18,826 bases of DNA from Azonexaceae bacterium (lineage in GTDB: Bacteria; Pseudomonadota; Gammaproteobacteria; Burkholderiales; Rhodocyclaceae): positions 1 through 18,826 of the forward strand of contig SSTB01000066.1 in NCBI GenBank assembly GCA_009469665.1, read 5' to 3'. Positions 7,157 through 15,344 of the stretch are shown piece after piece. How positions within the stretch are numbered: the stretch's first letter is position 1; each line of letters starts with the position of its first letter. The position numbers and the translations under genes are program-made. The notes beneath the pieces were generated by a model that was given only the letters and a program-made list of their open reading frames with translations, ran no database searches and was not told the DNA's origin.

Positions 7157-10100
7157 TCAGCCCTTTTCCGGCCTCAGGCGCTCGTCATGGCCTCTCAGGC
7201 GGCGCAGCGTTTGCAGGGCCGCCTGAAAGTCATAACCGGCGATCTGCCGGTCCAGAACTTCGCTGTCGCTTCCCAGGGCGGCGCGTAGATTGGCCGCGCT
7301 CTCGCGGAAGAGCGTGGCCGAGCGGATGTCGTCCTGGGCCAGCAGGGTTTCCAGGGCATCCAGGGTGCGGCTAGCGCCGGCCCAGTCCGTAGGTTGATCC
7401 ACTGGTGTCTGGTCGAAGGGCAGGGCCGTGATAGCGCTGACCAGCCGGCCGAGTTCCATTCCCATCGCCAGGCGGGCGGGTTCCACGGCGTCGTGTCCGT
7501 CGGCCAGCGCTTTTTCGAGGGCGGCGGCCAGTTCCATCAGGCGGGGTGCCCCGACTGCTCCGGCGGCGCCCTTGAGGGAGTGGGCCTGCCTCCGGGCATC
7601 GGCACTGCGACCCTCGACGAGCAATTGGCGAATCGATTCGGCGTCGCCCGCGTGCTCGGAGGCAAACATCTCCACCACCCGCACGTAGGTGCGCACCTTG
7701 CCCCTCAGGCGGCGCAGTCCGATGTCGGCTCCCAGGCCGGGAATGGCGCGCAATTTCTCCAGCATCCCTGTTGGATCGGGCTCAACCGGACTCACCGGTG
7801 GGGCAGGAAGTGGGGAAACGGGGTGTGTGGCAGGCAACCAGCGGGACAGAGTCGCGTAGAGGAGGGCCGGGTCCACCGGTTTGGGGATATGGTCGTTCAT
7901 GCCGGCCGCAATGCAGAGCTGGCGGTCGGCCTCGAAGGCGTTGGCGGTAAGGGCGACGATGGGAACTTCGCCGTAGCCCGGCAGATTGCGAATGGCCCGG
8001 GTCGCTTCCAGACCCGACAATTTCGGCATCTGGACGTCCATGAGGATGATGCGATAGTCCTTCTTGCCAGCCATGCTCAGCGCGGCCTCACCGTCTTCGG
8101 CCAGATCGGTCTGGAATCCAAGGCCGGCGAGGAGTTCGAACATGACTTCGCGGCTGACCGGGGTATCCTCGGCCAGCAAGAGCGGGCATCCCGCTGCGCG
8201 GGACGCCAGTTCCCGTTCGATCTGGTCGGTGTTCGCCAGAAGCGGGGGGGGCTCCTCGCCATGCCCGTGGGGCGCGCGGGGAAAGGCCGCTTCGAACCAG
8301 AATAGGCTTCCCTGTCCGGGCACGCTGTCGCAGCCCACACTGCCCCCCATCAACTGGGCCAACAGGCGGCAGATCGCGAGCCCCAGGCCCGTTCCCCCGT
8401 AGCGGCGGGTGGTGGACGAATCGGCCTGCTCGAATTCGTTGAACAGGCGCTCCCGGGCCTCGGGATCAATACCGACGCCCGTATCCTCAACCTCCAGGCG
8501 CAGGCGGACGACGGCAGAATCGGCATCCACGGCCCGTGCCCGCAGGATGATGGCACCCCTTTCGGTGAATTTGATCGCATTGGCGGCGTAATTGATGACG
8601 ATCTGTCCGATGCGGGTCGGGTCGCCCCGCAGGAGCACGGCGGCGGCGGGTTCCACTACCTTGGTCAGCACGAGGCCCTTCTGGGCGCTACGCTCGGTCA
8701 GCATGGAGATGGCGTTGTCGAAAATGCTGACGGCGGAGAAATCGCCGACGTCTAGGTCCACCTTGCCGGCTTCGATCTTGGAGATGTCAAGGACGTCGTT
8801 GATGATGGACAGCAGATGCTGGGCCGAATCACCGATCTTCTTCAACTGGTCGACCTGCTTGGGGCTCTGGATCTGACGCAGGAGGAGATGGGTAAGGCCA
8901 ATGATGGCGTTCATCGGAGTGCGAATCTCGTGGCTCATATTGGCCAGGAAGGCGGTCTTGGCCCGGCTGGCGGCCTTGGCGGCATCGCTCGTCCTGGCCA
9001 GGGCGATCTCGGCGCGGCGGCGCATCACGATGCGCCACAGGTCGTTGGCCACCGCGCCCAGCTCGCTGCATTCCGCGTCGCTGTAGGCGTGGTCACGGCC
9101 CGAAACCCCGAACACCGCGCGAACGCGCTCGGACTCCACCACGGGGGCCGCGATCTGGCTGCCGCGGAGGGCGGCAGAAGCTTCCCCGATGCCCGGGACA
9201 TCGCCAGCCAGCGGCTTGCGCGCCTCGCAGCAGCGCCGAGCCAGGGTCTGCAGCGCACCGCAGTCGGGACAACTCATCCAGTCGGCGCAATGGAAGCGCC
9301 GGTCGCGGTCATAACCTTCGACACCGAGAATCGTGCCTTCCTCGTCGTAGCTCACCAGCCAGGCCAGGCGGCTGCCGAAGAGGCGGGCCGCCTCGGCCAG
9401 GCAGAGCCCGACCAGGGTCTGCTCATCGAGTCCCTCGGCTTGCCGCGAGATGCCGTAGAGCGCCTGGTGCCGGTGGTCGCTGGCCTGCAGCCGCAGATTT
9501 GCCGCCTCCAGCTCGCCGGTACGTTGGCGCACCAAATCCTCCAGGTGCTGCCGGTGCTGCTCGAGTTCCAGGCTGGTTTCCTTGCTTTCGGTGATGTCGA
9601 TGCAGTGCCCAATAAAACCCAGGAATTCACCCCGCCGGTCGTAACGGGGCCTGCCCTCGTCCATGATCCAGCGATAATCGCCGTCGTGGCGAAGGAGGCG
9701 GAAGACCAGACCGAAGGCTTCCCTTGTGGCGATGGCTTGGCGATAGGTCTCCTCGCAGGCTTGGCGGTCGTCCGGATGGATTCCGGCAATCCAGCCGTCG
9801 CCAGCTTCGTCCTCCAGGGTCCGTCCCCGGAAATCCAGCCACGGCCGGTTGAAGTAATTGCCGCGCCCCTCGCTGTCCGCGGTCCAGATGAGCGCCGAGC
9901 CCGAATCGGCGAGGAGACGGTACTGGAACTGGATTTCCTCCAGAGGGGTGAGATCCACCTCGATGAAGTAGACCTCCGGGGCCCCTTCGCTCCCCCTTTG
10001 CAGAACCGGGCTGGAAAAGACGGTGACCGGTGCGCCGTCCCTGCGCACCAGAGGATATTCCCCGGCCTCTAGGGGGGGGCCGCCCGCGACCCAGGCGCGG

Positions 10101-11890
10101 AAAGCCCCCGCCAGCGCATCGCGACGCTCGGGCGGCCAGAGGAAGTCACCGAAACCGAGGGCTCCCGCCGCGGTGGCCGAGTAGCCATAGAGCCTTTCAC
10201 AGGCTTGATTCCAGAGCACCACGCGACCCATCGCATCGTAGCCCCGCACCGCAATCCCGGCGATACCCTCGAACAGGGCGCGGAAACGCTTCTCGCTGGC
10301 CCGCAGGGCAGCCTCGGCATCACGGCGATCGGTGACGTCAGTCCACAGGGCGGAGAGAAAGGTCTGCCCCCCCACGCCGACCACCCGGTAGCTACTGCGC
10401 ACGTGCCGGATCGAGCCGTCCCAGTGCAGGTGGTCCAGGTCGAAATCCATGCCGCCGGCGGCGAGAATGTCCTTCACCCGGGCCTGAACCTCACCCCTGG
10501 AGAGCCCGGCGATCACGTTCCACAGGTGCAGGCGGGAAAACTCCTCACGGCTGTAGCCCAGGCTACGGCTAGCGGCATCGTTGAATTCGACGAAACCGAG
10601 GCTGACCGTATCGATGAGCACGATGCCGTCTCGGGCCTGACTGACGATGGCGCGGAACACCTGTTCCCGGGCGACCAGAGCCGCCTCGGCGGCCTTGCGC
10701 TCGCTGATGTCGGCCAGGGTACCCACGGTGCGGGCCAGGCGGCCGTCCTTGTCGCGGGCGGCAACCCGGGCGCGGTAGCGGATCCAGAAGTGGCTGCCGT
10801 CGAGCCGGCACAGGCGGCATTCGGCGTCGAAAATGCGGTCCTCGCGGTAGCAGCGCCGGGCCGTATCCAGGAAGGCCACCCGGTCGGCCCCATGGATGAT
10901 GGCGTGCCACTCCCGGGCGGATACGGGCAATTGCGCATGGTCGCAACCCAGCAGCACTGCCATGGTCGGGCTCCAGGTGAAGCGGTCGGCAGCGAAGTCG
11001 TATTCCCAGACGGCGATTCCCGTGCTCTCGAGCACCAGGGCAAGGCGGTCCTCGAAGTCGTGTTTGACCGATTCCAGCACCTCGTGCTGTTCCCAGGCTT
11101 CCTCGATGATTTCCATGCCCAGGCGCTCGAGCAGCCGGTGCTGGCTGACCATGCCCACCACGCGGCCCGCCCCGTCAACCACCGCCATGTGGCGAAACTT
11201 GCCGGCGTCCATGGCTTCCAGGGCGTTGATCACCGTGGCGCCGGGCCCGACGGCATGGACCGGAGTCGTCATGGCCTCGGCCACAGGCATGTGGTCCAGA
11301 TCGCGACCCGCCGTCAAGAGGCGCGGCATGTCGCGCTCGGTCAGGATGCCCGTGGGGGCGCCGTTCTCGCTGACCAGAACGTAATCCCACTCTTCCCGCA
11401 ACATTAGGGCGAGTGCTTGCGATACCGGCGCCTGGGGGAGGAGGACCGGCATGTTGCGGTCCATCAGGGCGCCCAGGTCGGCGCTGTGGCGGAAGACCTC
11501 GTGGCCCAGGTGAGTGCGGAAGTCGGTTTCGGTAGCGATGCCGATGGTTTCACCCAGGACGTCGGTCGCGACCAGATGGCGGACCTGATGGCGACGCATG
11601 GTCTCGTAGGCCTTGCGAAAGTCCAGCGAAGCGGCCACGGCGACCACCGGGGTGCTCATCACGCTGGCAACGGCGAGATCGGCCTGGGTGTGGTCGGCCA
11701 GGAGACGCAACAAGTCGCGCTCGGTCAGGATGCCCACCGGGCGGCGGTTGGTCTGGATCACCAGGCTGGATATACGCGCCCGGCTCATGGCGAGGGCAGC
11801 CTCGCCCAGGGTGCAGTCCGCCGCGACCCCGATGGCGCCCGGGGTCATGATGTCGGCGAGGGTCAGATCAGCCAGGTGGCGGACCGTCAT
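7157..11890 (-). CDS. Large soluble CBS/PAS/GAF hybrid histidine kinase with receiver and HPt domains
   Basis: The product is about 1577 residues long with no membrane segment. Order (approximate residues): four CBS domains forming two Bateman modules (6-63, 74-130, 141-194, 204-260), four PAS domains with PAC regions (about 280-400, 405-525, 530-650, 655-770), a coiled-coil, a GAF-like domain (about 805-960), HisKA with [14 protein letters not shown] (H about 987), HATPase ([20 protein letters not shown]), a receiver (D about 1285 in ILMDVQMPK, lysine in KPVDP) and HPt ([14 protein letters not shown] about 1437). An alpha-helical tail of about 90 residues ends the protein. All phosphorelay residues are present. 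CBS pairs commonly bind adenine nucleotides and PAS/GAF domains small ligands or redox cofactors, so the input is probably metabolic. I prefer the ATG at 11890 because GGAG lies about 10 nt upstream; an ATG at 11908 would add six residues. The gene overlaps the end of the HD-GYP regulator gene, its likely partner. Confidence 0.9.
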   Translation of the reverse strand: MTVRHLADLTLADIMTPGAIGVAADCTLGEAALAMSRARISSLVIQTNRRPVGILTERDLLRLLADHTQADLAVASVMSTPVVAVAASLDFRKAYETMRRHQVRHLVATDVLGETIGIATETDFRTHLGHEVFRHSADLGALMDRNMPVLLPQAPVSQALALMLREEWDYVLVSENGAPTGILTERDMPRLLTAGRDLDHMPVAEAMTTPVHAVGPGATVINALEAMDAGKFRHMAVVDGAGRVVGMVSQHRLLERLGMEIIEEAWEQHEVLESVKHDFEDRLALVLESTGIAVWEYDFAADRFTWSPTMAVLLGCDHAQLPVSAREWHAIIHGADRVAFLDTARRCYREDRIFDAECRLCRLDGSHFWIRYRARVAARDKDGRLARTVGTLADISERKAAEAALVAREQVFRAIVSQARDGIVLIDTVSLGFVEFNDAASRSLGYSREEFSRLHLWNVIAGLSRGEVQARVKDILAAGGMDFDLDHLHWDGSIRHVRSSYRVVGVGGQTFLSALWTDVTDRRDAEAALRASEKRFRALFEGIAGIAVRGYDAMGRVVLWNQACERLYGYSATAAGALGFGDFLWPPERRDALAGAFRAWVAGGPPLEAGEYPLVRRDGAPVTVFSSPVLQRGSEGAPEVYFIEVDLTPLEEIQFQYRLLADSGSALIWTADSEGRGNYFNRPWLDFRGRTLEDEAGDGWIAGIHPDDRQACEETYRQAIATREAFGLVFRLLRHDGDYRWIMDEGRPRYDRRGEFLGFIGHCIDITESKETSLELEQHRQHLEDLVRQRTGELEAANLRLQASDHRHQALYGISRQAEGLDEQTLVGLCLAEAARLFGSRLAWLVSYDEEGTILGVEGYDRDRRFHCADWMSCPDCGALQTLARRCCEARKPLAGDVPGIGEASAALRGSQIAAPVVESERVRAVFGVSGRDHAYSDAECSELGAVANDLWRIVMRRRAEIALARTSDAAKAASRAKTAFLANMSHEIRTPMNAIIGLTHLLLRQIQSPKQVDQLKKIGDSAQHLLSIINDVLDISKIEAGKVDLDVGDFSAVSIFDNAISMLTERSAQKGLVLTKVVEPAAAVLLRGDPTRIGQIVINYAANAIKFTERGAIILRARAVDADSAVVRLRLEVEDTGVGIDPEARERLFNEFEQADSSTTRRYGGTGLGLAICRLLAQLMGGSVGCDSVPGQGSLFWFEAAFPRAPHGHGEEPPPLLANTDQIERELASRAAGCPLLLAEDTPVSREVMFELLAGLGFQTDLAEDGEAALSMAGKKDYRIILMDVQMPKLSGLEATRAIRNLPGYGEVPIVALTANAFEADRQLCIAAGMNDHIPKPVDPALLYATLSRWLPATHPVSPLPAPPVSPVEPDPTGMLEKLRAIPGLGADIGLRRLRGKVRTYVRVVEMFASEHAGDAESIRQLLVEGRSADARRQAHSLKGAAGAVGAPRLMELAAALEKALADGHDAVEPARLAMGMELGRLVSAITALPFDQTPVDQPTDWAGASRTLDALETLLAQDDIRSATLFRESAANLRAALGSDSEVLDRQIAGYDFQAALQTLRRLRGHDERLRPEKG

Positions 11891-12971
11891 CCTGATAACG
11901 CTCCGCAATACCGCAGAATTGCTCGAAAGCCGCTTCGAAGGCAGTCGCCACGGCGGGATCGAAATGACTTCCGCTGCCGTTCACGATGATCTGACGAGCC
12001 TCCTCGTAGGGCATGGGCGGTTTGTAGACCCGCCGGCTGATGAGAGCGTCGAACACATCCGCCAGGGCCATCAGGCGGGCGGAGAGAGGAATCGCGGCCC
12101 CGCGCAGGCCCTCGGGATAACCGCTGCCGTCCCACTTTTCGTGATGGTAGTGGGCAATCTCCTTGGCCACGGCGAGAAACTCGACTGGCTCCTCTGCGTC
12201 CCGCTCGGCCTGGGCGATGGCTTCGGAGCCCAAGGCGGCGTGGGTCTTCATGATCTCCCATTCCTGGGGCGTCAGCTTGCCGGGCTTCAACAGGATGTGG
12301 TCGGGGATGCCCACCTTGCCGATATCGTGCAGGGGCGCCGAGCGTGCCAGGGTCTCGATGGCCCGATCACTCAAGGCTTCAGCGTGGCACCCGCCGGCGC
12401 GCAGTTCCCGGGCCAGGCAGCGTACGTATTCCTGGGTGCGGCGCAGGTGATTGCCGGTTTCGGGATCCCGGGTTTCCGCCAAACGGGCGAGGGCATGGAT
12501 GCTGACCTCCTGGATGAGCTGGTTTTCGCTCATGCGGCGGCTCACTTCGGCTTCCAGGTAGGTGTTCTGGTCGCGCAGCCAGTCGCGGGCCAGCTTGAGT
12601 TCGAGTTGGGTACGCACCCGGGCGAGGACGATGGCGGGTCGCAGGGGCTTGGTGATGTAATCCACCGCCCCACCGTCGAGGCCGCGTTCTTCCGCTTCCG
12701 TGCTGTCCATGGCGGTCACGAAGACCACCGGAATGTCCCGTGTGCGCGGATTGGCGCGCAGGCGGCCCAGAACTTCATAGCCGTCCATCTCCGGCATCAT
12801 CACGTCGAGCAGGATGAGGTCGGGAATCGGATCGCCCGCCGCGATCTGCAAGGCCCGCCGCCCGGAGTTGGCGGCACGGACCCGATAAGTCGGCTGCAGG
12901 AGTTCCCCGAGCACCGTCAGGTTTTCCGGCGTGTCGTCAACGATCAGGATGGTGGCCTGGCGCGTTTCCAT
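11868..12971 (-). CDS. HD-GYP response regulator (RpfG-like cyclic-di-GMP phosphodiesterase)
   Basis: This 367-residue cytoplasmic protein has an N-terminal receiver (VDD at 11-13, phospho-acceptor D56 in [14 protein letters not shown]109) and a C-terminal HD-GYP domain. The latter carries [10 protein letters not shown] (171-180), [10 protein letters not shown] (H215, D216), the metal-binding MKTH (about 241-244) and [16 protein letters not shown] (276-291). The HD and GYP signatures are intact, so it should hydrolyse c-di-GMP, with activity controlled by phosphorylation. I chose the ATG at 12971, which has GGGGA about 7 nt upstream, over a GTG at 12989. It is the first gene of the two-gene operon with the giant hybrid kinase, overlapping it by 23 bp, and a promoter is visible upstream. 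The target process (motility, biofilm) is unknown. Confidence 0.93.
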   Translation of the reverse strand: METRQATILIVDDTPENLTVLGELLQPTYRVRAANSGRRALQIAAGDPIPDLILLDVMMPEMDGYEVLGRLRANPRTRDIPVVFVTAMDSTEAEERGLDGGAVDYITKPLRPAIVLARVRTQLELKLARDWLRDQNTYLEAEVSRRMSENQLIQEVSIHALARLAETRDPETGNHLRRTQEYVRCLARELRAGGCHAEALSDRAIETLARSAPLHDIGKVGIPDHILLKPGKLTPQEWEIMKTHAALGSEAIAQAERDAEEPVEFLAVAKEIAHYHHEKWDGSGYPEGLRGAAIPLSARLMALADVFDALISRRVYKPPMPYEEARQIIVNGSGSHFDPAVATAFEAAFEQFCGIAERYQDDGPPPG

Positions 12972-13017
12972 GGGAGTCCCCGGTTGCACGGGGTACGGGG
13001 AATTGATCTAGGCCGGC

Positions 13018-13047
13018 ATTATGGCGCCCCGCGGCGGCCTTTGTCAC
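13018..13047 (-). promoter_or_regulatory. Sigma-70-type promoter for the HD-GYP/hybrid kinase operon
   Basis: On the bottom strand GTGACA (13047-13042) and CATAAT (13023-13018) are separated by 18 bp. Each hexamer matches the consensus at five of six positions. Transcription would start near 13011, about 40 nt before the ATG at 12971. The element lies in the 146-bp gap shared with the divergent LysR gene, so that regulator could in principle control it. Confidence 0.5.
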
Positions 13048-13117
13048 CCTTGCCACGGCGGTTTCCCGGCCGGCGCAAACGTGTTTGAATAGCAGCTTTT
13101 GGTCTTCGGGGGGCAGG

Positions 13118-14020
13118 ATGGGCGACCGGCGCTTGCAGGTGTTTCACGCCCTGGCGCAGCACCGCAGCTTCTTACGTGCCGCGGATGCCCTGTTCATGAG
13201 CCAGTCGGCGGTTCATTTCCAGATTCGGCAACTGGAAGCGGAATTGAACACACGCCTTCTGGAGCGGGGCAAGGGTGTCCTCGACCTGACGCCCTCCGGC
13301 CGAATTGCTTTCGGCTACGCCGAACGCATCCTCGCCCTGAGTCGCGAGATGGAGACCCGCCTGACGGAAATGACCGATGACATGCGCGGCGCGCTGCGGG
13401 TGGGCGCTTCCTCGGGCATCGGTGACCAGCTTCTGCCGGCCTTGCTGGCCGAGTTCAGCGGACTCTACCCCCAAGTGACGGTGCAGTTGCACATTGCCAA
13501 TTCCACGTCCGTAGCCGAGGGCGTCGCTGCGGGAGACTGGGATTTGGGCCTCGTCGCCCTGCCGGGGCCGTTGCCTGGCCTGGATTGCGAATCCTGCGGC
13601 CAGACGGAATTGCGCGTCGTTTGCACCCCAGATCATCCCCTGGCCCGCAGCCGAACGGTCACCGGCCGCGCCCTCAAGGATTACGAAGCCGTGGTGCGGG
13701 AGCCGGGTTCCGGCAGCCGCCAGGCCGCGGAAGCCTTCCTGGCGGCTGCCGGCACTGGGTCCGACGCCATCAAGGTCGTCCTGCAGGCGAGCAGTACCGA
13801 AGCCCTGAAGGCCGCGGCGGCAACCGGCTTGGGCTACGCCATCGTCTTCGCCCATGCGGTCGAGCGGGAGGTAAGGGAGGGCAGCCTCGCTTCCATTCCC
13901 CTCAAACCTCGACTGACGCAGCATGTCTGTCTGGTCTACCGGCAAGGGCATTACCGTTCCCGCGTGGTCGCCACCTGCGGCGAATTCCTGCGTCGACGAT
14001 TGCAGGAGACCCTGGTATGA
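13118..14020 (+). CDS. LysR-family transcriptional regulator
   Basis: The 300-residue product has the N-terminal winged helix-turn-helix of the family (LQVFHALAQHRSFLRAADALFMSQSAVHFQIRQLE, continuing to LLERGKGVLDLTPSG; about residues 5-65), a linker helix, and a periplasmic-binding-protein-like effector domain starting at LRVGASSGIGDQLLPALLAEF (about residue 92) and running to the C-terminus. The ATG at 13118 is preferred over an in-frame TTG at 13085 because the HTH begins right after it and GGCAGG lies just upstream. It is divergent from the HD-GYP operon and its stop codon abuts the insertion element before alr. Before that insertion it appears to have been translationally coupled to alr. 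Ligand and regulon are unknown; the effector domain looks like the CysB/CbbR-type majority of the family. Confidence 0.9.
   Translation: MGDRRLQVFHALAQHRSFLRAADALFMSQSAVHFQIRQLEAELNTRLLERGKGVLDLTPSGRIAFGYAERILALSREMETRLTEMTDDMRGALRVGASSGIGDQLLPALLAEFSGLYPQVTVQLHIANSTSVAEGVAAGDWDLGLVALPGPLPGLDCESCGQTELRVVCTPDHPLARSRTVTGRALKDYEAVVREPGSGSRQAAEAFLAAAGTGSDAIKVVLQASSTEALKAAAATGLGYAIVFAHAVEREVREGSLASIPLKPRLTQHVCLVYRQGHYRSRVVATCGEFLRRRLQETLV
14004..14008 (+). promoter_or_regulatory. Shine-Dalgarno AGGAG that formerly served alr
   Basis: A perfect AGGAG sits 8 nt before the ATG at 14017-14019, inside the last codons of the LysR gene. That ATG overlaps the LysR stop (ATGA). It now opens a short ORF across the inserted element, but in the reconstructed pre-insertion sequence it would start alr. 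Confidence 0.6.
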
Positions 14021-14259
14021 ACCTGGAAACCTCGGTTGGCCGCTTGTCGATGCCCGGAATGCCATCTGCCCTTGAACTCTGCGTCCCACCGAAACCCTCC
14101 CCTCTCGCATGGGTTCGCAACGAGCCCGCTAGCGCATCCGGGCGGGCGCCTGGCTTTGTCGCGCCTCCTCGCAGGCATCAGCCTGCCGCGTCGTCGCTTC
14201 GCGCCAAGCACCCACCCGAACGCACCAGCGGGCTCGTACAACCGAGGTTTCCAGGTTGA
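14017..14259 (+). CDS. 80-codon ORF spanning the inserted element, possible translational relay to alr
   Basis: This ORF starts at an ATG with an ideal Shine-Dalgarno, overlaps the LysR stop as ATGA, crosses the entire inverted-repeat element without a stop, and ends at a TGA (14257-14259) that overlaps the alr TTG start as TTGA. The predicted peptide is rich in Pro, Arg, Ser and Ala with no recognisable domain, signal peptide or membrane segment. It is probably not a functional protein. Its translation, however, would deliver ribosomes to the alr start codon. Whether it is translated is inferred only from the signals described. Confidence 0.4.
   Translation: MNLETSVGRLSMPGMPSALELCVPPKPSPLAWVRNEPASASGRAPGFVAPPRRHQPAASSLRAKHPPERTSGLVQPRFPG
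14021..14038 (+). repeat. Left terminal inverted repeat of the element
   Basis: Perfect 18-bp reverse complement of 14239-14256; the next outward pair (A14020/T14257) also matches, giving 19 bp. It begins directly after the LysR stop codon. Confidence 0.85.
14120..14237 (-). other. Long imperfect hairpin inside the element, structured in the bottom-strand sense
   Basis: Positions 14120-14154 pair with 14203-14237 without gaps: 28 of 35 are Watson-Crick and the other seven are all A/C on the top strand, hence G-U wobble pairs if the bottom strand is transcribed. The apex, on the same axis of symmetry, is a perfect 6-bp stem (14171-14176 with 14181-14186) closed by ATCA, separated from the main stem by a poorly paired 16 by 16 loop. 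A weaker hairpin (14080-14088 with 14110-14119) lies just outside. No promoter for a bottom-strand transcript was recognised, so an RNA product is inferred from structure only. Confidence 0.55.
14239..14256 (-). repeat. Right terminal inverted repeat of the element
   Basis: Perfect 18-bp reverse complement of the left end. It contains GAGG (14244-14247), which lies about 8 nt before the TTG start of alr and may now serve as its Shine-Dalgarno; its last base is the first T of that TTG. Confidence 0.85.
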
Positions 14260-15344
14260 ATCTGGCCCGCCCGATCCGCGCCGTCATCGACGGGGAAGCC
14301 CTGGCGGCCAACTACCGATTGGCACGGCGGCTGGCCGCCGGGGCCGGGACCTGGGCCGTGCTCAAGGCCGACGCCTATGGCCACGGCCTGTGGCGGGCGC
14401 TGGACGCCCTGGGCGACGCGGCAGACGGTTACGCCGTCCTGGAGGCCGAGACCGGCGCAGCCCTGCGCGAGGCCGGGGTCCGGCGGCCCATCCTGCTGCT
14501 GGAGGGCGTCTTTTCCGCCCGCGATGCCCGCCTGGCCAAGGAACTCGACCTCAGCTGCGTCGTGCATTGCCGCGACCAGTTCGCACTACTGCACGGCGGG
14601 GGGGCACTGCCGCCACTCTACGTGAAGATCAATACGGGCATGAATCGCCTGGGGTTTTCGGCCGCGGAAATCCCCTGGCTGCGGGAGCGGCTGTCCGAGC
14701 TTGACCCTGGCCGAACCACTTTGATGACCCATTTTGCCTCGGCCGATGGCCCAGAAGGCGTCGCCCCCCAGATGGCCCGCCTGAAGGCGCTGCTGCCCGA
14801 GTGGCGAGGAGCGGTCAGTCTGGCCAATTCTGCCGCACTCCTGCGCTACCCCGAAACCCGCGTGGGCTGGGTGCGTCCGGGAATCATGCTCTACGGATCC
14901 AGTCCCTTCGCCGAGGTCAGCGCGGCGAGCCTCGGCCTGCGGCCGGTGATGAGCCTCTGCTCGCAGATCATCGCCGTGCAGGATGTCGCCGCCGGTGAGG
15001 CGGTGGGTTACGGCGGCAGCTTCGTCGCCCCCAAGCGCCTGCGGGTGGGCATCGTGGCCTGCGGTTACGCCGACGGCTATCCCCGCCACGCCGGCACGGG
15101 GACGCCCATTGCGGTGCATGGTGGGCTGACCCGAACCCTGGGACGAGTATCCATGGACATGCTGGCCTGCGATCTTTCGGCCCTGCCCCAGGCCGGCTCT
15201 GGGTCGCCGGTGACCCTGTGGGGGCGTGGCCCCGGCGGAGAAGTTCCCGCCGACGACGTGGCCGCCGCGGCTGGAACCATCGCCTACGAGTTGTACTGCG
15301 CTTTGGCGGCCAGGGTGCCGGTGGACATGCTGCGTGGCCGATAA
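14256..15344 (+). CDS. alr: Alanine racemase (PLP-dependent)
   Basis: This 362-residue enzyme interconverts L- and D-alanine for peptidoglycan. The PLP lysine K37 is in AVLKADAYGHG. Other family segments are VKINTGMNRLGF (R131), MTHFASAD, SLANSAALL, VRPGIMLYGSSPF, the catalytic tyrosine Y252 in AVGYGGSF, and GRVSMDMLACDL. The length is normal for the family. The present start is TTG at 14256; no ATG or GTG lies upstream in frame before a stop. The TTG and a possible GAGG Shine-Dalgarno come from the right end of an inserted element. The original start was probably the ATG at 14017, coupled to the LysR stop; the residues after it (NLARPIRAVIDGEAL) would be unchanged. The stop is overlapped by the following membrane protein gene. 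Confidence 0.93.
   Translation: MNLARPIRAVIDGEALAANYRLARRLAAGAGTWAVLKADAYGHGLWRALDALGDAADGYAVLEAETGAALREAGVRRPILLLEGVFSARDARLAKELDLSCVVHCRDQFALLHGGGALPPLYVKINTGMNRLGFSAAEIPWLRERLSELDPGRTTLMTHFASADGPEGVAPQMARLKALLPEWRGAVSLANSAALLRYPETRVGWVRPGIMLYGSSPFAEVSAASLGLRPVMSLCSQIIAVQDVAAGEAVGYGGSFVAPKRLRVGIVACGYADGYPRHAGTGTPIAVHGGLTRTLGRVSMDMLACDLSALPQAGSGSPVTLWGRGPGGEVPADDVAAAAGTIAYELYCALAARVPVDMLRGR

Larger units (their letters stand above)
14021..14256. mobile_element. MITE-like element of 236 bp with 18-bp perfect terminal inverted repeats
   Basis: The two ends, 14021-14038 (ACCTGGAAACCTCGGTTG) and 14239-14256, are perfect reverse complements. TGA is present directly outside both ends (14018-14020 and 14257-14259), consistent with a 3-bp target duplication. 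Deleting the element plus one TGA fuses the LysR end to alr as GTATGAATCTGGCC, an ATGA coupling with AGGAG upstream, which strongly supports insertion into a pre-existing gene junction. It encodes no transposase, so it would be non-autonomous. The flanking bases next to the repeats (TGAACCTGG left, TGAATCTGG right) are themselves similar, so the exact boundary is uncertain by a few bases. I cannot name a known element family. Confidence 0.7.

Noticed and set aside
11613..13088. Long open frame of 491 codons on the + strand, and similar ones at 10205-11407 (+), 8816-10072 (+), 2991-4286 (-) and 16099-17187 (-)
   Set aside because: These lie antisense to genes with clear conserved domains, show no domain of their own, and are expected in GC-rich coding sequence.
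13085..13117. TTG at 13085 as the LysR start
   Set aside because: It adds 11 residues not seen before the helix-turn-helix in this family; the ATG at 13118 has the better ribosome binding site.
13951..14241. Bottom-strand ORF through the inserted element as a real protein gene
   Set aside because: It starts at TTG without a Shine-Dalgarno, runs into the LysR coding sequence antisense, and is Arg-rich low-complexity sequence; structure of the element explains the open frame better.
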